From Acanthamoeba lenticulata (taxonomy: Eukaryota > Discosea > Longamoebia > Acanthamoebidae): a stretch of 64,000 bases of DNA. The position numbers were made by a program, and so were the translations under genes. The stretch spans positions 1 to 64,000 of the forward strand of contig NAVB01000073.1 in the NCBI GenBank assembly GCA_002179805.1, read 5' to 3'. Shown in pieces: positions 22,029 to 36,533 of the stretch. Below the pieces are notes generated by a model. That model had not been told where the DNA came from, did no database searches, and was given only the letters and a program-made list of their open reading frames with translations. The number at the start of each line of letters is the position of its first letter. The first letter of the stretch is position 1.

Positions 22029-24067
22029 TCAAAGCTGTCTCTCTTCCGGTTGGCAAAGACGACGCAGGGCGAGAACGTAGGCAGAGGGATCCACCTCCAT
22101 CACGCGGTACGTGCGTCGTCCCTTGTGGACCATCTCGTGCCAGCGCTCCACCTCCGCCACCATCGCCTTCTCCGACGGCAATCGGCACTGGCCCGTGATG
22201 AATCGGGCAAAGAGTTGGCCTGGACATTGACATTTCCCTCAAGAAATGAGCCCCAAGAAGAAGCCCATTTGCCCACACAACAGAGAGTGACGAGCGCCTA
22301 CCTTGTGCCTCGGCCACGGGATGAAGCGAGCCGTTGACGTTCATCACCGCGATGAAGGCGATGGACAGCACGTGCGGCAGGAAGAGGAATTTGTACAGCG
22401 GCAGATACTGCGAGGTTGGATGGGCCGGCGACACTTGGCGCGCAGCGATCAAGCCCTCGTCCAGGAAGGGAAACTCGAGACCTGTCCTCCTCGCCGATCG
22501 CGGGGTCAGAAACGCTGGGCGAGACGAGCGGAGGAGGGGAGCCAAGGATGCAAGCTTGGCAGCGGCGTACGGTAGCCCGTGCAGTGAATAACCACGTCGA
22601 CCTCCTCACTCGAGCCGTCGGCAAAGTGCAGCTCGGAGCCCACGGCCCGCACCGGAATGCCCTTGGCCGAGCAGCGTGAGTCGTTGAGGAAGGGAAAGAA
22701 GTTCTTGAGCGTGTCCTGGTGGGAACCCGAACTGAGGTCAGTCGTGTGCCAGCCTGGAGAGATCTTTAGCTGGTCGGTACCAGGGAGCACCCGCGCTGGC
22801 GGTACTCGTCCCAGCGGCTGCTGCACGAAACGAGGCGGGCACACAACCGGAGCACTTCCTCAGTGATGTCCGTCCCGCTCGCGCCCAGCCCTGGCACGGT
22901 CATCGCAGCACAGCCCAAAACAACACAAACATGCGTGCGTCAGAGGCCGTCGTGCGATGGGCGCCAGGAAAAGAAGAAAAATGCGGTCAAGGTACCGACA
23001 ACGGCTACACGCTGCTGCGCACAGAAGGAGGCCTCTCGGTAATCGTGGCTGCGCGACGGGAAGGTGAGCCGGCGCATGGCATCATGAAAGAGAGGGGAGG
23101 AGGACAACCTGTGGAGGATGCGGCCTTGGAACTGAGAGACGTCAAAGGGCGGTGGGTTGGGCGACCAGTGGTGGCCGTTGCACACGGCGACGGCGTCAAA
23201 GACCTCTGTGATGCATTCGCCGTCCGAGCGCTCGGATGTGACTTCCCACTGCGGCATGCGTGAATCGCCCGGGCGGAAGAACCCGGGCTCATCAGACCAA
23301 CAATGCTGGTGATCAAAGAGTCTCGGTGTTGCCGAGCTTGACTCGGGTGTGTTGTCAACGTGCTGGCCCGAGGCCGGGGCGAGACCAAAAGGCTTCAAGA
23401 TCGACGACAGCAGTATTGATGTCAGCGAGGAGACCTGAGATTCCTCAGAGGGCGCTGGCGAGGTTGAAGCGGATGTCGATGACGACGGCAGAGGTTGCGG
23501 TGCGGAAAAGACCGGCGGGATGGGCGTAAGAGGCCGAAGGCGGGTCACGCGCGTGTGGAAGCGGGTGTGACGCAAAAGGCCGAACCACTCCGCGTAGGCC
23601 TCGAGATAGGTCAGCACCTGTTCGTGCCGCGGGAAGTGGGGGTAGGTCACGGGCATGGGCATATCCGAGAATGCAGTCGCATCTCGCGGCGTGTTGGTGT
23701 GCAGGCCTGTACCAAAACACAGCCACCGGTTGAGTTGTCGCACATTGATCCCCACCACAAACAAGCAAGTGGAACAACGGTACTGGCGTAACACGGGCTG
23801 GTGTGAAAATAAGGGTCGCCTGGCTCGCGATACACCCAGTTGCCTTTGGTCATTATGTGGGCCTTGTCAGGACCAAGTTGGGGCAGAGCGAAGCTGAAGA
23901 GAGGGGAGGCGTTGTGCACCCCCAACTCGGTCGCTTTGCTCAAAAATATGAACTTCCATGTCCAGCTGTGTCAGCCGGACCTGGTCAAGAATGGATTTGG
24001 CTGTAGCGAGTCCACTCGCACCTGCCCCTATGATGCAACAGCGCAACCTAGTTGGCTCCGCCTTCAT
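22029..24067 (-). CDS. Flavin-containing monooxygenase (FMO-like)
   Basis: An FAD/NADPH-dependent oxygenase of soft nucleophiles. The ATG at 24067 opens MKAEPTRLRCCIIGAGASGLATAKS, the FAD-binding GxGxxG. Later exons read ITEVFDAVAVCNGHH and, after an intron, FQGRILH joined to SHDYREA, which forms the FMO signature FxGxxxHxxxY. The second dinucleotide site is rebuilt across another intron as VAVVGLGASGTDI. The C-terminal half includes VDVVIHCTGYRTPLP, the conserved TGY motif. Compared with yeast or human FMOs there is a Ser/Pro-rich insertion of about 60 residues near 23.45 kb. No C-terminal membrane anchor is visible (the end is RRLCQPEERQL). The substrate is unknown. Confidence 0.92.
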
Positions 24068-24149
24068 CTTGTGTATGCCAAGTGGTGAGTTTAAATGTTT
24101 GAAAAAATTGGATTGGTTTTCTTTGCTTTTATCTTTATCCTCAGGAGCA

Positions 24150-25770
24150 TTAAAATGGCACAGCTGCAGTGCCGGCTGCTGGATTGACGGCCAGGTCGAA
24201 AACGCTGATGTGAGGCGCATCGAAGTGTCCCAGGTAGAGCTTGTTCTCGACCTCCAGGACGGACGTGATGCTCGGCGTGTGGCCTTCAAGGCTTCGCACG
24301 ATCCTGCCCTTGTCGTCCAGCTCTGGAGTGGCAACTCTCCGGCGTGTTAGGAGGCATGCGACCGCTGGAAGAAGGAGGCAGTACCGATGATATGACCGTG
24401 AGGCTCCCCGGTTACAAGCGGGACGCGCAGTTTGAGGATCAAGCCCCGAACAATCGTATATGGAGCAATAGCTTCGAGCAGGGGGTTGCGTGGAACGACC
24501 AACGCAACCCAGTAGTGTCCACTTCCATCTACGATAGGCAGGTAGGTCATTAAGCAAAGAAGCTCAAAGAGGCAAGATCTGGGAGTCTATGCACCCGTGC
24601 GCCTCGAGATGCCATCCACCATGCCCGGCAGTCTGTCGGCAAACACGTCCCACGTACCCGCTGCAGCCATGAGGAAGCAATGAGCTGAGTTCAGGTAGTC
24701 GTGGTTCAATGACAGGGGAGAGGGTTAACGAACCCTTGGGTCCTTTGAGCCAGTAGCGCAGTACGCGGGACCTCGGCGTTTCATTAACAAGCACATAGGT
24801 CTCATCACGACTCAGGGTAACGCCGTTTGCAAAGTGAATCCCGTCCATCAGGACTTCTGTGCCGCCCTGTTGAGTGTAGCAAAGCAACCTGGGCACAAAC
24901 GAGGGTTTCAGCGACCGTGTTAATCATGGCCAATTGTGGTCACCCGTACCGGCCTCGTGCCCTACTGGAAAGTATGTCAATCATGGAGGCGCCTGGTGGG
25001 TCATAAGAGCAGTCTTTTTGAAGAGGCGGAATGGACGTGGCGTCCGAGAAGTATATCGTGCCGTCCCGCCCGATGGCCAAATCCTAAAAGGCGAACTTAT
25101 CAGATCGAGTAGAAGCCTGACACACAGGCATGGACGTACGTCAGCAAAGTTGATGTTACGTCTGCCGGCATAGTGCGACAAGATGGTGATGCGCTTCGAG
25201 GTGGAGTTCACATGTAGCAGGCCTGCATACACAGGTAGATGTAAGCCTAACGACAGCAGTGACAGTTTGGCATCTAAGCACACCCTTAAGAGCATCAGCC
25301 ACGATAAGGTCGCCACCCATGTCGAATTTCAACCCGAGAGGCCGCCCCCTGACATTGGCCCAGGTTTCTGACTGCACCGAGGTTAGCACACGCCTGCATT
25401 CGTTAGCTATAAAGAAAATGATGGCGTACGTATCCTGTGGCACGGTCTACGACCACGATCCGTCCATCAGCAGTTGCGCCGTACAGACGGTAACTGTCTC
25501 TGCTCCGTTGACCTGAAAAGCACGGCGGTTGGGCCAGACGTTATACATGATGGAAGAGAGGTAACCTACCTTCCCAAGCGCGGTGCAGGCATCAAGGAAG
25601 TTGTTTGGTTCGAGCACGCCCTCCCGCAGCGGCATGGGTAGTACTTCCCACTCCCCCAACTCGGCACCAAAGGGCAGTGGGACAGAGTAGAGGAAATAAC
25701 CCACCCCACAAACCATAACTACCACAAGGATGGACCAAAAACAGAAACGGATGCACGAAGAGATGCACAT
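24150..25770 (-). CDS. Membrane-anchored strictosidine synthase/APMAP-like six-bladed propeller protein
   Basis: Related to adipocyte plasma membrane-associated protein and plant strictosidine-synthase-like proteins, members of the SMP-30 beta-propeller group. The ATG at 25770 is the first in frame and gives an N-terminal signal anchor (CFWSILVVVMVCGVGYFLYSV). Exons then show the propeller elements RPLGLKFDMGGDLIVADA, LAIGRDGTIYFSDAT, DGIHFANGVTLSRDETYVLVNET and RVLRYWLKG, which are the most conserved APMAP blocks. The C-terminus ends SVLEVENKLYLGHFDAPHISVF, as in the family. Plant strictosidine synthase activity is not implied; APMAP members show hydrolase-like activity on lactones or esters. 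Its start codon faces the PARG start across 104 bp. Confidence 0.9.
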
Positions 25771-25874
25771 GGCGCGGTCAACGAAGAGGGCCAGCGCTAA
25801 GTGAAGTTCCGCCAACAGACAGCCAGACCCAAATAGCTCGAATAGTTAGAATTCTTTCTGCAGTCGTTATCAAG
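25771..25874. promoter_or_regulatory. Very compact bidirectional promoter (APMAP-like / PARG)
   Basis: Only 104 bp separate the two divergent ATG codons. There is no TATA box. Both 5' leaders and both core promoters must share this space, or one must extend into the other gene. Confidence 0.6.
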
Positions 25875-29322
<3,448 letters not shown>

Positions 29323-29744
29323 GGTTGCGCACAACACAAGCACGTTCGCTGCGGCCCCCAATGGGCCGCGAGAGCCCGCAAGCCCGCAAGAACTTAATTC
29401 ACCTGTATTGATCCTCTTGCAGCGTCGACAACAGTCCCTCCAGTTTTGAAAACTGGTTTCAGTGAATGTACAAAAATGGGAGGTGAGCCTTCCAAAAGAG
29501 CACCCGGCATGCAAATAAGGGGTCTGCAGTCATAATTTTGGAGGAAACTTAACAAGTAGTTCCTGAGGTGTATCTTCAAGGAAGGTAAACACATTAGGTA
29601 AACCGGCCACGGTCAGCTTTTCTCAGCCAACCAAGTCCCATCGACCAAATTCCACATCTTGAGACCTCTTGTTTGGCCAGACGTCCACAAGTACTTGGGA
29701 GGGAGAATCATAAGAGGCTACATTCAACCATCCAGACTCAAGCT
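29323..29744. other. Intergenic region
   Basis: This stretch holds the PARG 3' end and the upstream region of the CH-LIM gene. No open frame with ATG, RNA gene or notable repeat was found. An apparent open frame upstream of 29745 lacks an ATG. Confidence 0.5.
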
Positions 29745-31502
29745 ATGCAGCAGCATGACGCCGGTTCAAACTACGGGAGCCAGATGGGCCAAAAGACCAT
29801 CGTGCGCGTGAGAGCCAACGCCAAGGCAGTGGAGAGGCAAGAGAAGGTTTGTAACTTGGAGATGACTTTCAACCAGAACTGACGACGGAATCTCTATGTT
29901 TCCCTTGCCCACCCCACGCCACAACAGATCTTCACCAACTGGGTCAACTACATTCTGAGGCAGAGAGGGCTTCAAATCTCGAGCGTCCTTGCGGACCTCG
30001 ACGACGGTCTCATCCTCATCCAGCTGGCAGAGATCCTCATCGGAAAGAACCTTCCTGCCTATGAAAGGAACCCAAAGCTCATGGTACAAACTTGTTCTAT
30101 GTGTTGTCCCGTCAGGTAAAGTTGCTAACGTTTGGCTCGGCTACAGGCTCAGAGGCTATCCAACATCTCCATTGCGCTCAAGTTCTTCTCCGACAACCAC
30201 GTGCGATGCACTGTTGGCCCCAAGTGTATGCCAATTCCTTTCTATAATCCTATTCTCGATTCTCCCTCACCATTATTCAAAATCAGCGATTGCAAGCAAT
30301 GACGAGAAGACCATCTTGGGCTTCATTTGGCTTCTGATTCGTCAGTTCCAGCTCAAGAGCTCTACCGAATCGGTGGCCGCTGGTCGCCTTTCCTCTGCTC
30401 GTATGTTTGTTCTTCCCCCCCCCCCTCATTCCAGTACCTACCACCAACATCACATGAATACAGGCGAGGAGGACCTCGATGCGCTCGAGCGGGAGCTGAT
30501 GAGGGCCATGGAGGGCCCTAAGCAGGAACAGCCCAAGGCCCCAGAGCCAGTAGTCGCCGTTGTCGAGTCAGAGAAGAAGGTTCAGCGCGAGAGGACGAAA
30601 GAGAAGCCCGCCATCAAGGGTAAGGACGCGCTTCTTCAGCTCCTTTCCTCCTCTCTCGAGGTTGAGCTAACCCGCCTAACCACAGACGGAACACACTCGA
30701 CTGTTGTGTCGGAGACGCTCAAGGGCTCCAAGTGGAGGGTGAAGGCCGCGCAGATGGAAGACCGCTGCAGCAAGTGCTCGCAGCTCTTCGGTGACGAGAA
30801 CATGATCCAGATCGACTCAGGCGCCAAGTACGCCTTCCCCCTCATTTGTGAGGGAATGGGACATTTGGGCCTCACCGTGAACCGCGCAACAGCTTCCACG
30901 TCAAGTGCTTCACGTGCGCGACTTGCTCTGAGCCTTTTGACGACGTCTACTGGGAACATGAGGGCAAGGCTATGTGCGAGAAGCACTACCTACAGATCGC
31001 CGGCAAGGAATGCACCAAGTGCAACGAACTCATCAGCGGTCCTCTCGTCAAGTGCGTTACTCCTTCCGCCTTGTTTAAACCTTTTCCAAGTCTTATGCTG
31101 ATGTGCTGTCTCCCCCATGCGCTCCCTCTCGCCAAAAGGGCCATGCAAGAACATTGGCACTTCAACTGCTTCGTCTGCACAACTTGCCACCAGCCGTTCG
31201 AGGGCGACTACTGCACCATCTCCAACCAGCCCTACTGCAAGCAGGACTACTACAGGAAGAAGGGCTGGCTGTGCGCCAAGTGCGACAAGGTCGTGGGCAA
31301 GGGCGACAAGTCCGCGCTCGGCAAGGCCTGGCACAAGACCTGCTTCGTGTGCACCACGTGCGAGCAGCCGTTCGGCGCGGCGGGCTTCTTCAACCTGGGA
31401 GGCCGGCCATACTGCCCCACCCACTACAGAGAGAAGAACCTCGCGAGCGGTCTGAGTGCGTCAGGCAGCCACCGCGCCACGCCCACCGCAAACGGCAACT
31501 AA
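29745..31502 (+). CDS. Calponin-homology plus three LIM-domain protein (actin cytoskeleton)
   Basis: The ATG at 29745 (MQQHDAGSNYGSQ) is the first in frame. A type-1 calponin-homology domain follows over four exons (IFTNWVNYILRQRGLQISSV, DGLILIQLAEIL, LSNISIALKFF, EKTILGFIWLLIRQFQL), normally an actin-binding unit. A Glu/Lys-rich linker (EEDLDALERELMRAMEG) leads to three LIM zinc fingers. The first is CSKCSQLFGDENM with the second half FHVKCFTCATCSEPF. The second is CTKCNELISG with HWHFNCFVCTTCHQPF. The third is CAKCDKVVGKGD with WHKTCFVCTTCEQPF. All zinc-ligand cysteines and histidines are visible. The protein ends with a short polar tail. A role in linking actin to adhesion or signalling proteins fits the architecture. 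Confidence 0.92.
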
Positions 31503-31959
31503 ACAGATCGCTTGATGTAAAGAGGTACAGAAGAAGACAAACCCCTTCTCCTGGCCATTACTATGTTACTTCCTGGTTGTGATCTAATACGTCACCCCCT
31601 CCCCAATCCCAAGATCGACAAGAAGCAACGATACAACGTGAAGTTGGCGCGGAGAGAGGCTACCTGCTCCCTCTAGCAACTCACGCTTTACCAAGCCCAC
31701 TGTCGAGCCGATCGTCCTCCCGTTTTCCTTCTCCTCCTCGCCCCTCTTCTCCATTTCCCGCCTCCCACACGCCACCCCTTTGCCAGGGGTTCGTGTGTTT
31801 TTATTTATCATGCATTCCCCCCTTGTTGCCCCCCAGACAGTAAAGCGCCTTCTTGTGCCGCACGCTCTCGAGGGTTCATATGTCAAACAGGAGGGAGCGC
31901 AGCAGGAGAGAGAGGAGTTTATGTTCAGCTATAGAGGAGAGGGAGGGGAAGGGGCGTAA
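31503..31959. other. Convergent intergenic region
   Basis: Lies between the stop codons of the CH-LIM gene and the homoaconitase gene. It is rich in CT and poly-C/T patches. No gene was identified. Confidence 0.5.
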
Positions 31960-34900
31960 TTACAACTTCTTTTCGACCCACTGCTCGAGACCTCCGGCCA
32001 GAACGATCTCCTGGGCCACGGCCCCCACGGGCGGGAAGGGGAAGTGGCGTCCGTCCACGCTCAGGACTGACGACTTGAAGTCGAGCACGGCCTTGAGGCC
32101 CGTGCGCTTGGTCAGCTCCTTCTCCTGGTCGCCGTCCTTGGCCTTGGCCTTGAGGTAGTCCACCAGCTCGGGGACCTCGATGACCAGGTAGCCGTTGTTG
32201 AAGGCGTTGCGCTTGTAGGTCTCCGAAAACGAACCGGCCAGCACCAACGAAAGGCCGTAGTGCTTCAGGCACGTCGCTGCTTGCTCCCTGCACGCCACAA
32301 GTGTGGTTTGTGTGAGGAGGGAACGTCCAACAGTCCGAGCGCTGCCATGATCGGCCTGAGCTCAGCGTAGCGACGTACCGCGAGCTGCCGGTGCCAAAGT
32401 TGTAGCCGGACACGAGTAGGTCGCCCCTGCGCGCCTTCTTCGTGAACTGCGGGTCGTAGTTTTCCATCGAGACCTGAGCCTGCTGCTCGGGGCTGATGTC
32501 TTCGTTGTAGGTGTACTTGCCCGGGTAGATGCCGTCGGTGTTGATGTTGTCCTGGTTACAGAACACCAGCTCCCCTTCAAGCTTCTCCACGAAGCCCGGC
32601 AGGATGGCGACCGTCTCACCTTCGCCCGCGCCTTCGCCTGCAAAACAACAACACACACGTGGGTTTCTTCTTCTTCTTCTTCTTCTTCGAAGATGTTTGC
32701 GGGCGTACTCGTCTTGGTGTTGATCTTGATGCTGCCCTGTGCGATGATGGGCGCTCCGTCAGCGGAGCCGCCGGGCGCCTTGATGGTGCCGGCCAACGCC
32801 GATGCAGCGACAACCTCGGGCGACGCTGTACGCACACGGGGCCGTGCGCGGGTCAACACCACGACCACACCCGACACACCCTTCACTGGTTGAGGGAGAT
32901 GGGAGGTGGAGGGGCTCACCGAGGTAGACGTCGGCCTCACGCGAGCCCATGCGGCCCTTGAAGTTGCGGTTCGTGGCCGAGATGCCCACCTCGCCGGGCT
33001 TCAGCAGGCCGGCGCCCAGCCTGTCCCCAATCGCTGCTGCATCAGCGCTGCGGCTCAAAAGCAAAGACGAAAGCGAATACGAAAGCGAAAGCGAAGGCCA
33101 CGAAGGGAGGGAAAGCGGACCCGATGCAGGGGCCACAGCCGGGAGGCAGCGGGATGGCGCCGGCGTCGACGAGGGCCTGCCAGTCGCCCCGCTGGGTGCT
33201 GTCGCGCTCGACCTCGCTCGAGGCCGCTGCGATGTACAACTCCACGCCCTCGGCCACCTTCTTGCCCTGCGATGTCGACGACGACGACGATAACAACAAC
33301 GTCAGCTGCTGGTCGTCCCTGTTTTTTCAAGTGCTTTTCTGAGGGGGAGCGGTGCGCAGTACCCGCAAGACTTTGGCGGCGGCCGAGAGGTCCTGGACGC
33401 GGCTGTTGGTGCACGACACGATGTAGGCCTTGTTGACCTTGACCCCCTTGCGCTCCATCTCGTCGACGCTGTGCATCACCTTCACGTGGTTGGGCCTGCG
33501 CGCGTGTGCGTTCACCAGCGTCATGAGGCCTCATGAACGTAGGGAAGCAGAGATGAGCGAGAAGACGATCGTCTGGATGATGACGTACCCAGAGACGTGC
33601 GGCCGGACGGTGGCGAGGTCGAGCACGAGCTCCTTGGCGTAGAAGGCGCTGCGGTCGGCCGTCAGGGGCGCTTCCTCGAGCGCGGCGATCGTGCGCCGAT
33701 TGATGCGCGGGTGGGCGCCGTCCCGAGCGTCGGCGTCCGAGGCCACGGCGGGCCGCCGCGGGGTGCCCCACACCGACGCCAGGTAGGCCTCTCGCTCACG
33801 CAGCCAGCGGACGGTCTGCTCGTCGATCGGGAACACGCCTGCGCAGCCAACGGCGGCCAGCGAGTGAGCAGCCGATGCATCGAAGACCGAAGGCGGCCAG
33901 CGCCGTGCTCGGGGGCGGGCGTGCGAGAGGTACCGGCGAGGGCGCCCCACTCGGTGGTCATGTTGGCGATGGTGAGCCGGTCGTCAATGGTCATGTGGCC
34001 GACCCCGTCGCCCACGAATTCCTGGAGGTTCAAGAGAGGGAAGGAGCCACGCGCGGGTGTGCATTGTAGTCAAGAAGACGGTGAGAGAGCCCAGCAGGGG
34101 GGTTTAAACGCACCACCGCGTGATTAAGGACCTCGTCGTTGTTGAAGAGACCGCACAGGGTGATGATCACGTCCTTGCCCGTCGCATACTCGGGCAGCCG
34201 GCCCCGCAGCTCGACTGGCCAGCAAAAATAGATAAAAGAAATAAATAACAAAATAGGATAAATAAATGAATGAAAAGTAGTGAACTCTCGGCCGAGAGGA
34301 GGAAGCAGCCACACACCTCTGGCGACGGGCGGGATCTGCCACCAGGTGGCGCCCGTGGCCCAAATGGCGGCCGCGTCGGTGCGCACGATGGGCGTGCCCA
34401 GGCAGCCCAGGCCGCCGTACATGTTGGAGTGGCTGTCCGATGCGACGACCATGGTGCCTGGGAAGGCGTAGCCCTCCTCGCACATGACCTGGTGGCCGAT
34501 GCCGCGGCCGGCCGGGTAGGCGTCGATCCCATACTTGTCGGCAAAGTCCTGTAGATGGCCCAGATGACCTCTGATGTCAGTGGCCAACAAGAACAAGAAG
34601 AACAAGGAGAACAAGGGCGAAGATGGGACCTGAATCTGCTTGTACTTGGCGAGGTTGGCATCGGACCGGTCCTGGATGTTGTGGTCCAGCGTGAACACAG
34701 GTTGGCGAGGGTTGGCCACCCGCACTTCTGCATGTGGCGAGGAGCCAGTGACGTTCACGGTCAGCGGCTCACAGACGGGATAGCGGGGCCAGATAGGGTG
34801 GCACTCACCACGGTCCTTCACAGAAGCGGCGATAGACTTGAACTTCTTGATCACTGCTGACGTGTTGTCGTGGGTCATCACGTGGCGGGGTTTGATGGTC

Positions 34901-35223
34901 ACAAAGTCCAGGCTTTGCACCTCTCTGCCTCCCGCATCAGCCTGACAATGAATGCATCTCGTGAATGAAAGTGCTTTATTTGCTTGAAAAATAACAAAAT
35001 ACAAAAACTGAAACTCTAGATAATGAAAGAGCTGAGTGTTGCATTGGCTAAATGGTGTGGATACCGCGTATCGTTGGACAATTTTCTCAATGAGATTCTG
35101 CGGTCGCTGCTGAGGAAAAGAGGAAGTGTGAAATCTGGCAAACCGCTGAGCCAAGTGCGTGTTCCACTCCCGCCCAAGGGATGTGGACGTGGAAGACTGC
35201 GCAGAGCCAAGAATTCGCCTCAT
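31960..35223 (-). CDS. LYS4: Homoaconitase, mitochondrial (alpha-aminoadipate lysine biosynthesis)
   Basis: Converts homocitrate/homoaconitate to homoisocitrate using a 4Fe-4S cluster. The ATG at 35223 gives [15 protein letters not shown] followed by Arg/Ser-rich residues, a mitochondrial-type presequence, then [11 protein letters not shown]. Later exons contain [53 protein letters not shown] and [13 protein letters not shown]. These words are specific to homoaconitase rather than aconitase or isopropylmalate isomerase. [17 protein letters not shown] also fits. Cluster cysteines appear in [14 protein letters not shown] and GCGPCIG. The swivel domain follows ([21 protein letters not shown]) and the stop is at 31960. 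About nine exons are visible. It implies lysine synthesis by the fungal-type route. Confidence 0.94.
32665..32688. repeat. TTC microsatellite in homoaconitase intron
   Basis: Eight TTC units, reading as GAA on the coding strand, within an intron of the homoaconitase gene. Here the purine strand is the transcript strand, unlike most other triplet tracts in the window. Confidence 0.8.
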
Positions 35224-35421
35224 TTTGGGAGATGGGATGAATGAGCCGGCCACGATTCGCGCCAGCACAAACCCCCGAACCAGGGAAAAACCGGGAACGG
35301 GCCTTGTTGACCAATGGGTAATCGAAGCGGAGCGACAAGGGCGAAGGTGAGAAAAAAATATAAAAGCCCTCCCCGGGCAAAAAGTACCCTCTTTCCTCTT
35401 TCTCTCTGTAATCAGCTGAAG
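35224..35421. promoter_or_regulatory. Bidirectional promoter of homoaconitase and uL5, with TATA box and pyrimidine-rich leader
   Basis: The divergent ATGs are 198 bp apart. On the uL5 side an ATATAAAAG box lies at about 35359-35367, followed by a CT-rich run (CTCTTTCCTCTTTCTCTC) at about 35390-35407, just before the ATG. The pyrimidine-rich start resembles the leader of many ribosomal protein genes. Confidence 0.65.
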
Positions 35422-35991
35422 ATGTCGAAGGCTGTCGCTGCCCCCGCCGCTGCCGGAACCCCGGCCAAGAACAAGAATGCCAACCCGATGCGCAAGCTGA
35501 AGATCGATAAGCTGATCCTCAACATTTGCGTCGGTGAGAGCGGCGATCGTCTTACCAGGGCTGCCAAGGTGCTCGAGCAGCTGTGCGGCCAGACCCCCGT
35601 CCAGTCCAAGGCTCGCTTCACCATCCGTACGTTCTCCATCAAGCGTAACGAGAAGATTGCCGTCCACGTTACCATCCGCGGTGAGAAGGCCGAGGAGATC
35701 CTCGAGAAGGGCCTCAAGGTCAAGGAGTACGAGCTCAACGCCAAGAACTTCTCTCAGACCGGCTGCTTCGGCTTCGGTATTGATGAGCACATCGATCTCG
35801 GCATCAAGTATGATCCCCAGATCGGTATCTACGGCATGGACTTCTTCGTCGTGCTTGCCCGCCCCGGTTTCCGTGTTGGCCGCAGGAGGCGTTGCCAGAG
35901 CAGCGTTGGCACTGGCCACCGTGTGTCCAAGGATGAGGCCATCAAATGGTTCGAGGACAAGTTCGAGGGTGTTGTGCTCCGCAAGAAGTAA
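35422..35991 (+). CDS. RPL11: 60S ribosomal protein L11 (uL5)
   Basis: A single exon of 189 residues. uL5 binds 5S rRNA in the central protuberance of the large subunit. After a short Ala/Lys-rich extension ([19 protein letters not shown]), the sequence follows the eukaryotic family: [79 protein letters not shown], and a C-terminal [14 protein letters not shown]. The N-terminal extension is slightly longer than in mammals. The start is set by the TATA box and by the position of the first ATG. Confidence 0.97.
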   Translation: MSKAVAAPAAAGTPAKNKNANPMRKLKIDKLILNICVGESGDRLTRAAKVLEQLCGQTPVQSKARFTIRTFSIKRNEKIAVHVTIRGEKAEEILEKGLKVKEYELNAKNFSQTGCFGFGIDEHIDLGIKYDPQIGIYGMDFFVVLARPGFRVGRRRRCQSSVGTGHRVSKDEAIKWFEDKFEGVVLRKK

Positions 35992-36533
35992 ACAGCTGCG
36001 CAGGCAGAACTTCGACTCTTTATTCCTATCACTGCTCGCAGTGTTTTCCTCCGATCAATTAAGTAAATCAACGCGACCTTGCGTTTCGGCTCTGGTGAAA
36101 CTCGTCCTCTTCAGCGTCTAATGTCCAAACTCGATCGGCTGCCTTAAATGTTGTCATCCCACATCGTGCGAATGCGCTGCGTAATCCTCCTTGATCGGGG
36201 TTTGACTCAAATTTGGCCTTTATTCGCATCGAATGTGCCGACCAAGAAGGGTAAGGTAAAATTGAAAATGATGTGCCCCAAGGCAAGCTGGCGAAGAAGC
36301 TTGTTGCATTCACCCCCAGGTTTTTCCCCTGCTGTACAGCCCGCCAGTGCCGAGAGGTCCCCCAAAATGCCTGGCGGTCATTCCGTGAACTTGCTGTTTG
36401 TTCGTGACGAGGAAGAACTGAGCCAGCTGCCCTCACGCGACCATCGTCCACTAGATGCGATTTGAGGAAGAAGAAGGACATCAGCACATGGTACACCCTG
36501 AAAGGGAGGGGGAAATGGGAGAAAGGAGATGTT
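35992..36533. other. Convergent intergenic region with unassigned open frames
   Basis: Lies between the uL5 stop and the stop of the RND gene. A 105-codon frame (36148-36465, +) starts with ATG, and a long frame on the opposite strand lacks an ATG. Neither shows a domain, signal peptide or obvious coding bias, so I do not call a gene. Confidence 0.45.

Noticed and set aside
25771..25815. Longer N-terminus for the APMAP-like protein
   Set aside because: The upstream codon is TTG; the ATG at 25770 places the signal anchor at the usual N-terminal position.
29673..29744. Upstream extension of the CH-LIM protein
   Set aside because: The frame is open but begins with TTG; the first ATG in frame is at 29745.
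36148..36465. 105-codon ATG-started frame between uL5 and the RND gene
   Set aside because: No signal peptide, domain, or splice context; length is compatible with chance in GC-rich DNA.
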